Of a DNA stretch of 12,668 bases, positions 8,212 through 12,668 are shown in pieces; position 1 is the first letter of the stretch; every line of letters begins with the position of its first letter. Source of the DNA: JBDTMC01 sp039934475. Its GTDB lineage: Bacteria > Acidobacteriota > Terriglobia > Bryobacterales > Bryobacteraceae. The stretch covers positions 1 to 12,668 of the forward strand of contig JBDTMC010000212.1 in the NCBI GenBank assembly GCA_039934475.1, written 5' to 3'. The notes under the pieces were generated by a model. That model was not told where the DNA came from. It saw only the letters and a program-made list of their open reading frames with translations, and did not search any database. The position numbers and the translations under genes are program-made.

Positions 8212-9512
8212 TGCTTGACCTCCTGCTTTTCCGGAACCAGCGTCGCCACAGTGCGATTCTTTGCCGTGAAATACAGGCTCGCTACTCGCTGCACGTCCGC
8301 CGCGGTCACCGCTTCAATCTCTTTGTCCGCCGTAAACAGCTTCGCGTAATCGCCGTTAAACACTTCGTATGTGCCTAGTAAGTTGGCCCGCCCTTCGATG
8401 GTCTTCAATTGCCGGTAGTGGTTGGCCAGAAGCTGATTCTTCGCCTTGCGCAATTCCGCCGCCGGAGTCTCTTCGGCCGCCAGGCGCGCCAGTTCCTCGA
8501 ACAGGGCTTTCTCTGTCGCTGCTGTCTCCACGCCTGATCGAGGTTGAATCGAAAATCGGAACACGGTCGGATCAAGCGCCCGCTGTGCGCCCCCGTTCAC
8601 CGATACCGCCAGTTGCTCCGTGTCAACCATCCGTTTATACAGCCGGGAACTCTGCCCGCCCATCAACACTGTTTGGATCACCTCCAGCACAGGCGTGTCC
8701 GGACTGCTGGTCTGCGGCACGTGATAGAGGATTTGCTGCAGCGGCAGTTGTGCCGGCTTCACCAGCGTTACGCGCCGTTCTCCCTGCTGCTGCGGCTCCT
8801 TCGTCCGCACAGGCGGAGGCGGGTCCTGGCGCGGAATCGGCTCCAGGTACCGCTTCGCCAGCATCATCACGTCGTCGAACTGGACATCGCCTACAATCGC
8901 CACCACGCAATTATTGGGCGCATAGCCCATGCGGAAATGAGCCTTCAAGTCGTCCATCGTCCAGCTCTCAATATCGGAAGGCCAGCCCACTACCGGTGAG
9001 TGATACGGATGCGCTATAAACGCCGTGGCCCTCGCCAGCTCGGAAAGCATCCCGCCATTATTGTTATCTACTCCCATGCGGCGTTCCGAATAGACCACGC
9101 CGCGTTCCGAATCGATGATCTTCGGATCGAAAGCAAGGTCGCGGATGCGATCCGCTTCCATGTCGAACATCAGGTCCAGCGCGGTGTTCGGGAACCAGTC
9201 CGTATATACCGTGACGTCATTGGACGTGTAGGCGTTGTTGTTGCCGCCGCTGTTGTCCATCCGCCGGTCGAATTCCTTGGGACCGTACTTCTTCGCGCCA
9301 TTGAACATCATGTGCTCGAAGAAGTGGGACACACCGGTCGTACCCGGCCGCTCATTGCGCGATCCAATCCGGTAGAAGAGATACATCGCGACGTTCGGAA
9401 TGCCGTGGTCTTCCTGCACAATGACCTTCATTCCGTTAGCCAGCGTCTGTGTCCGCGTGTCCTGCGCCGTCAGCAGGGGAACACAAAAGAGAACAACAAG
9501 AACCCTACGCAT
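8208..9512 (-). CDS. M16 family zinc metallopeptidase, catalytic subunit
   Basis: 434 residues with a signal peptide (M-R-R-V-L-V-V-L-F-C-V-P-L-L-T-A, cleavage near residue 17), so probably periplasmic. The inverted zinc motif is intact: H63-F-F-E66-H67. The third ligand is probably Glu136 in I-D-S-E-R-G-V-V-Y-S-E-R, with Glu143 as the alternative. The asparagine-rich G-G-N-N-N-A-Y-T-S stretch (89-97) and H-P-Y-H-S-P-V-V-G-W follow as in this family. In the C-terminal domain the glycine-rich segment G-G-Q-S-S-R-L-Y keeps the substrate Arg (Arg290), but the expected Tyr 13 residues later is Val303 (Q-L-A-V-S-V). It probably degrades or processes peptides together with the overlapping downstream partner; the substrate is unknown. 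No clear Shine-Dalgarno precedes the ATG. The gene lies 24 bases after the DUF1801 gene on the same strand. Confidence 0.92.
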   Translation of the reverse strand: MRRVLVVLFCVPLLTAQDTRTQTLANGMKVIVQEDHGIPNVAMYLFYRIGSRNERPGTTGVSHFFEHMMFNGAKKYGPKEFDRRMDNSGGNNNAYTSNDVTVYTDWFPNTALDLMFDMEADRIRDLAFDPKIIDSERGVVYSERRMGVDNNNGGMLSELARATAFIAHPYHSPVVGWPSDIESWTMDDLKAHFRMGYAPNNCVVAIVGDVQFDDVMMLAKRYLEPIPRQDPPPPVRTKEPQQQGERRVTLVKPAQLPLQQILYHVPQTSSPDTPVLEVIQTVLMGGQSSRLYKRMVDTEQLAVSVNGGAQRALDPTVFRFSIQPRSGVETAATEKALFEELARLAAEETPAAELRKAKNQLLANHYRQLKTIEGRANLLGTYEVFNGDYAKLFTADKEIEAVTAADVQRVASLYFTAKNRTVATLVPEKQEVKQ

Positions 9513-9536
9513 GGGTCCAAGATAGCACTCGTGGCT

Positions 9537-9890
9537 TTAAGCGCCGTTTTCGGCAAGCCGCGCTTTCACCAGCTTCTTCACAAGCGCGGCCGGCAGGGGC
9601 TTATCAGGTGCAAACCGGATGGTGCCCTTACTGGTGTCATAGTCCTTCAACTCGTCCTTGTGGGCCTCAACCGTAGATCCGCTCATCAGGTAGAACGCGC
9701 AATGCTTCGCTGTCGCGCCCATCCCCACCAGCATGCCGTTCAGGCGAAACGCGGCCAGTCCGTAGCTGATGCACTCTTCCGCCTTCGGCGCCGCAGCCCG
9801 GATGATCTTACGAAGCTTCTCTAGAGCGGCCCGATTCTCATCGCTCAAACCAGCCAGGTACTCGTCAATCGTCGTCGGCTTGCCTGCCAT
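9537..9890 (-). CDS. DUF1801 / YdhG-like protein
   Basis: 117 residues, no signal peptide, so cytoplasmic. It shows the family pattern throughout: I-S-Y-G-L-A-A-F-R-L near residues 41-50, then a hydrophobic strand, H-C-A-F-Y-L-M-S-G, and near the end S-K-G-T-I-R-F-A-P-D-K-P-L-P-A-A-L-V with a lysine/arginine-rich last helix. DUF1801 includes Bacillus YdhG (Fra), a frataxin-like protein reported as an iron chaperone. Most members are uncharacterised, so iron handling here is only a possibility. The length is typical and the gene appears complete. It is the first gene of the minus-strand group that continues into the M16 pair, and it is divergent from the GNAT gene. Confidence 0.85.
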   Translation of the reverse strand: MAGKPTTIDEYLAGLSDENRAALEKLRKIIRAAAPKAEECISYGLAAFRLNGMLVGMGATAKHCAFYLMSGSTVEAHKDELKDYDTSKGTIRFAPDKPLPAALVKKLVKARLAENGA

Positions 9891-9922
9891 CCACGTCGCC
9901 TTTCAGGGCTTGTCCCGCAATT

Positions 9923-9943
9923 CCTTCGATCTTTGGGCGAAGG
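9923..9943. other. Inverted repeat in the divergent intergenic region
   Basis: CCTTCG at 9923-9928 pairs perfectly with CGAAGG at 9938-9943 across a 9-base loop. It lies between the divergent DUF1801 and GNAT genes, 33 bases upstream of the DUF1801 start. It could be an operator half-site pair or a leader hairpin, or chance. In the 127-base gap, TTGCCG at 9948-9953 resembles a -35 box, but no matching -10 sits at good spacing. Confidence 0.25.
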
Positions 9944-10017
9944 GCTGTTGCCGGCTTGTTCATTCCCGATCAGTATACCCAATGAGGTGTCGGCTGCTAC
10001 GCTGGGGCCATCCTCGC

Positions 10018-10497
10018 ATGCAAGTCGAATTCAAACCCGCCATTATCCCCGATGACCTTCGCCGTCTCCACGCCTTCGACCGCAAGGTCTTCCCGCCCTC
10101 AGACGTTTTTCCCATGGCTCACTGGCGCGCCTACGAGTCATGGTGGATGGTCGTCGCCGGCAAAAACATTGGCTGCTGCGCCTTCCATCCCGGCGTCGAT
10201 TTTCAGGAAGACATTTACCGCCAAGCGGACAACCCGCCCCAACCTCAGACGCTCTACATCGCCTCAACGGGTATCCACCCGGCACATCAGGGGCGTGGAC
10301 TGGGGCGCCTCCTCAAGAGCTGGCAGGTCGCCTACGCCCAACATCACGGCTTTCGTCGTATCGTCACCAACACCCGGTCCCGCAATCGCGCGATGATCGC
10401 TCTCAACCGTTCCTTCGGCTTTGAAGTGATTCGCAAGACTCGCGGCTACTACTCAGATCCCACTGATGCCACTACCGTCATGGAACTGAAGTTGTAA
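10018..10497 (+). CDS. GNAT family N-acetyltransferase
   Basis: 159 residues from the ATG at 10018. The frame stays open further upstream (ATG at 9982 and beyond), but that extension would run into the DUF1801 gene and carries no recognisable domain, while M-Q-V-E-F-K-P-A begins like a GNAT first strand. Acetyl-CoA motif A is G-I-H-P-A-H-Q-G-R-G-L-G (85-96), with the Q/R-x-x-G-x-G/A loop as Q91-G-R-G94-L-G. Motif B follows as N118-T-R-S-R-N-R-A-M-I-A-L-N and R-S-F-G-F-E-V, and Tyr144/Tyr145 near the C-terminus could act as a general acid. The acceptor substrate cannot be told from the sequence. Only a weak G-rich Shine-Dalgarno (GGGG near 10004) precedes the start. Its TAA directly abuts the lipA stop on the other strand. 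Confidence 0.85.
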   Translation: MQVEFKPAIIPDDLRRLHAFDRKVFPPSDVFPMAHWRAYESWWMVVAGKNIGCCAFHPGVDFQEDIYRQADNPPQPQTLYIASTGIHPAHQGRGLGRLLKSWQVAYAQHHGFRRIVTNTRSRNRAMIALNRSFGFEVIRKTRGYYSDPTDATTVMELKL

Positions 10498-11364
10498 CTA
10501 CTCGATGGCGTCCGCCGCGTGGTACGAACTACGCACTAGCGGTCCGGCTTCCACATGCGCAAAGCCCATTTCCCGGCCCAGGGCCTTGTATTCGGCGAAC
10601 TCTTCCATCGGCACGTATCGCAAAATCGGCAGATGCTCCGGGGACGGCCTCAAATACTGCCCCATCGTGACGATGTCCACTTTATGAGCCTTCAAATCGC
10701 GCATTACTTCAATCACTTCCTCGCGCGTTTCGCCCAGCCCCAGCATCAACCCGCTCTTCGCCGGCACCTCCGGCCGCAGTTCCTTCGCCCACTCCAGCAT
10801 GGCTAGCGACCGTTCATAATTGGCCCCCACGCGCACTTGCCGGTAGATGCGTGGCACGGTCTCGATATTGTGGTTCAGAACATCCGGAGCCGCATCCATC
10901 ACAATGCGCATCGCCTCGCGGTTGCCCTGAAAATCCGGAACCAGTACTTCCACCTTGCATCCGGCAATCCGCGCCCGGATGGCCCGGATCACCATGCCGA
11001 ACAACTCCGCGCCGCCGTCCTTGCGGTCATCCCGGTTGACGCTCGTAATCACGGCATACTTCAGGCCCAGCGCCTCACACGCCTCGGCTACGCGGTTCGG
11101 CTCATCGTAATCCACATCCAGCGGAGCGCCCTTCTGCACCGCGCAAAACCCGCAACGCCGCGTACAGACATTGCCCAATATCATGAACGTCGCCGTGCGG
11201 TGGTTCCAGCACTCGCCAACGTTCGGACACGCTGCGCTCTCGCACACCGTATGCAGCTTCAGACGGTCTACCAGGGCCTTCAGCTCACGATAGTTGGCGC
11301 CAATCGGCGCGGGCGCGCGCAGCCACGCCGGACGCTTCGGCTTACTCTCAATGGTTACCAGCAC
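10498..11364 (-). CDS. lipA: Lipoyl synthase
   Basis: 288 residues. LipA is a radical SAM enzyme that inserts two sulfurs into protein-bound octanoyl groups to make lipoyl cofactor for pyruvate and 2-oxoglutarate dehydrogenases and the glycine cleavage system. Both iron-sulfur sites are visible: the auxiliary cluster Cys41, Cys46, Cys52 (C-x4-C-x5-C, with C-P-N-V-G-E-C) and the radical SAM cluster Cys67, Cys71, Cys74 (C-T-R-R-C-G-F-C). The C-terminal R-S-S-Y-H-A motif (Arg278-Ala283), whose Ser ligates the auxiliary cluster, is present. The start is GTG at 11364-11362: the nearby ATG upstream (on the minus strand) is in another frame, and GTG has a weak GGA about 9 bases before it. Length and motifs indicate a complete, functional enzyme. 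No lipB is in the window. The gene begins 18 bases after the phosphoesterase gene ends, so the two may be co-transcribed. Confidence 0.96.
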   Translation of the reverse strand: MLVTIESKPKRPAWLRAPAPIGANYRELKALVDRLKLHTVCESAACPNVGECWNHRTATFMILGNVCTRRCGFCAVQKGAPLDVDYDEPNRVAEACEALGLKYAVITSVNRDDRKDGGAELFGMVIRAIRARIAGCKVEVLVPDFQGNREAMRIVMDAAPDVLNHNIETVPRIYRQVRVGANYERSLAMLEWAKELRPEVPAKSGLMLGLGETREEVIEVMRDLKAHKVDIVTMGQYLRPSPEHLPILRYVPMEEFAEYKALGREMGFAHVEAGPLVRSSYHAADAIE

Positions 11365-11382
11365 GTACTTCCATTGTATCGT

Positions 11383-12668
11383 TCACGGACGTTTCGGCAG
11401 TGGCGTGTTGTAACCCTTCGCATCCCACCACAAAATCTTGTTCAATAGTTCGCTCGGAACATCGTCGATGTCGTGCCAGTTCATCGCCGCCGATTGCCGC
11501 GCTGCCCACAACTGACGTCCACGCAGTGCCTTCAACGGCGGATTCATTTCGTCCAGCTTGAGGTTCGCCGGCAGCGCCTGGAACGGCTTCAAATCGGCCG
11601 CCGCCTGGAAGACGCTGTTCATCGTACGTGCGGTCGCCAGCACGCGTGTGGACGGAGGAATCCCAAACACCGTCTGTATCGTTCGGATCATGCCCGAGTG
11701 ATTGTAGTGGTTGGAATCCAGCGCGCCCCGCCGTATATGAGGTCCAATTGCCAGCGCGATCGTACGGTGCCCATCCACGTGATCGATGCCGTCCTGCGCA
11801 TCGTCCTCCGTCACCAGGATGAGGCTCTTCGGCCAGAAGCGGCTCTTCGAAATCCCCTCCACAATGCGCCCCAGCGCCAAATCGTTATCGGCCACCATCG
11901 CCTTCGGTGTGGGTGAGTCCGGCTGCGTCCCGTTGGTGTGATCGCTGGTCATCGTCAGAATCACCAGGTTCGGCATCTTGCCCGATTTCTCCCGCACTGC
12001 CAACTCATCCAGCCACGCCTGCGCCCGCATCTGGTCTGTCAGGTTTGTCTCATTCGGCGGAAAGCGCGTCTCATAGATCTTCTGAAGCGCCGGCACGCCG
12101 CTCCGCGACGTCACCACATCGCGCCACTTGTTCTCCTTGTACAGCCGCCAGTACGTGCTCCATGATTCCAGCTTGTCCTCGTTGATATCCACAGCGCTCT
12201 GTGTCGCCGGATCCCATCGCGTCGGCAGAGAGAACGCGCCGTACAGCCGGATATCAAGCGGCCGCGTCGCATGCTGCCAGAAAAATCCCGCCGGCGACAC
12301 CGTCAATGCGTCGCTCAAGTTCCAGGCATAGCCGCGCGGAGCGGCTGCGAAAGCGCGTTCCGTATAATCACTGACAAAGCCTTGCAGCAGCCATTGGTGC
12401 CCGTCGAAACTGATCGCTCCACCGGTGTAGAAATTGTCGAGAATGACAAATTGCTCCGCCAGCGCGTGGTGATTGGGGGTCACTTGTCGGCCATACATCA
12501 CCAGCTTTGGATCGTTATTCCCGCGCGGCAGGTCCCCGAACAGCTGGTCGTAGGTGCGGTTCTCTTTGATGATCAGGAAAACGTGCTGAATACCGAGCTT
12601 CGCCAAATCCGCTACGCCCCCCTGCGGGGTAAACCGCGGTGCGCTCGCCGCCTTCACTTCGCGCAGTC
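11383..12668 (-). CDS. Phosphoesterase / alkaline phosphatase superfamily protein, 5' part outside window
   Basis: At least 428 residues. The frame is open to the right edge, with codons L-R-E upstream of the GTG at 12657, so that GTG is probably internal. Numbering from it, K-E-N-R-T-Y-D-Q (31-38) is the start of the phosphoesterase domain (PF04185 type), with Thr35 the likely nucleophile or metal-bound residue. Further candidate metal ligands are D239-H240, D257/D259, E284-D285-D286, H293, D295-G-H297-R and H317-Y-N-H320-S. It is the C-terminal catalytic half found in proteins annotated as YncE-like beta-propeller plus alkaline phosphatase fusions. The linker-like residues at the edge fit that, but the propeller is not visible. 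Acidobacteria often carry several such proteins; export is likely if the missing N-terminus has a signal peptide. The substrate is unknown. The stop TGA at 11385-11383 lies 18 bases before lipA. Confidence 0.85.
   Translation of the reverse strand, partial: LREVKAASAPRFTPQGGVADLAKLGIQHVFLIIKENRTYDQLFGDLPRGNNDPKLVMYGRQVTPNHHALAEQFVILDNFYTGGAISFDGHQWLLQGFVSDYTERAFAAAPRGYAWNLSDALTVSPAGFFWQHATRPLDIRLYGAFSLPTRWDPATQSAVDINEDKLESWSTYWRLYKENKWRDVVTSRSGVPALQKIYETRFPPNETNLTDQMRAQAWLDELAVREKSGKMPNLVILTMTSDHTNGTQPDSPTPKAMVADNDLALGRIVEGISKSRFWPKSLILVTEDDAQDGIDHVDGHRTIALAIGPHIRRGALDSNHYNHSGMIRTIQTVFGIPPSTRVLATARTMNSVFQAAADLKPFQALPANLKLDEMNPPLKALRGRQLWAARQSAAMNWHDIDDVPSELLNKILWWDAKGYNTPLPKRP

Noticed and set aside
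9000..9824. Plus-strand open frame of 274 codons across the M16 and DUF1801 genes
   Set aside because: It is antisense to two well-supported genes, spans their junction, and shows no known motif.
9769..10017. N-terminal extension of the GNAT frame by up to 83 codons
   Set aside because: It overlaps the DUF1801 coding region on the other strand and shows no domain. GNAT homology begins at the ATG at 10018.
1..12668. CRISPR array, tRNA, IS element, prophage or defence system
   Set aside because: No direct DNA repeats with spacers, cloverleaf, transposase, integrase, nuclease or toxin-antitoxin signature was seen on either strand.

Overview
The window looks like a chromosomal segment of an Acidobacteriota bacterium, most likely from the Solibacter/Bryobacter side of the phylum. 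This is inferred from gene content, not from a marker search. The pointers are a duplicated FtsX/MacB-type orphan permease (ADOP family), a PEP-CTERM protein, a secreted protein built from P-domain-like and Ig-like modules ending in a module I associate with these genomes, and a GC-rich sequence. No mobile element, CRISPR array, tRNA or rRNA was seen.

Plus-strand left part (1-4345): the window opens in the last 35 codons of nuoK (Complex I subunit K). A 144-base gap with a small GC-rich hairpin follows. Next is a 1149-residue exported modular protein: signal peptide, three P-domain-like repeats alternating with two Ig-like domains, a DUF11 domain, two InlB-like repeats and a C-terminal module. 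Twenty-four bases later comes a 205-residue PEP-CTERM protein. These two look like a bicistron for the cell surface.

Minus-strand centre (4336-9890): read in the direction of transcription, this holds a DUF1801 protein, an M16 peptidase with an intact HxxEH site, an M16-like partner with that site lost (4-base overlap), and the ADOP permease (54-base gap). The two M16 proteins both carry signal peptides and are probably a periplasmic heterodimer in which one subunit is catalytic. The whole block may be one transcription unit.

Right part (9891-12668): a short divergent region separates DUF1801 from a plus-strand GNAT acetyltransferase. The acetyltransferase ends exactly where lipoyl synthase (lipA, minus strand) ends. 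Upstream of lipA, 18 bases away on the minus strand, is the C-terminal phosphoesterase/alkaline-phosphatase-like part of a protein that runs off the right edge. Both tail-to-tail gene junctions in the window have no spacer at all.

No clearly new defence or biosynthetic system is visible. The points most worth a second look are the modular surface protein with its PEP-CTERM partner, and the M16 pair with its split substrate-binding residues next to an ATPase-less permease.
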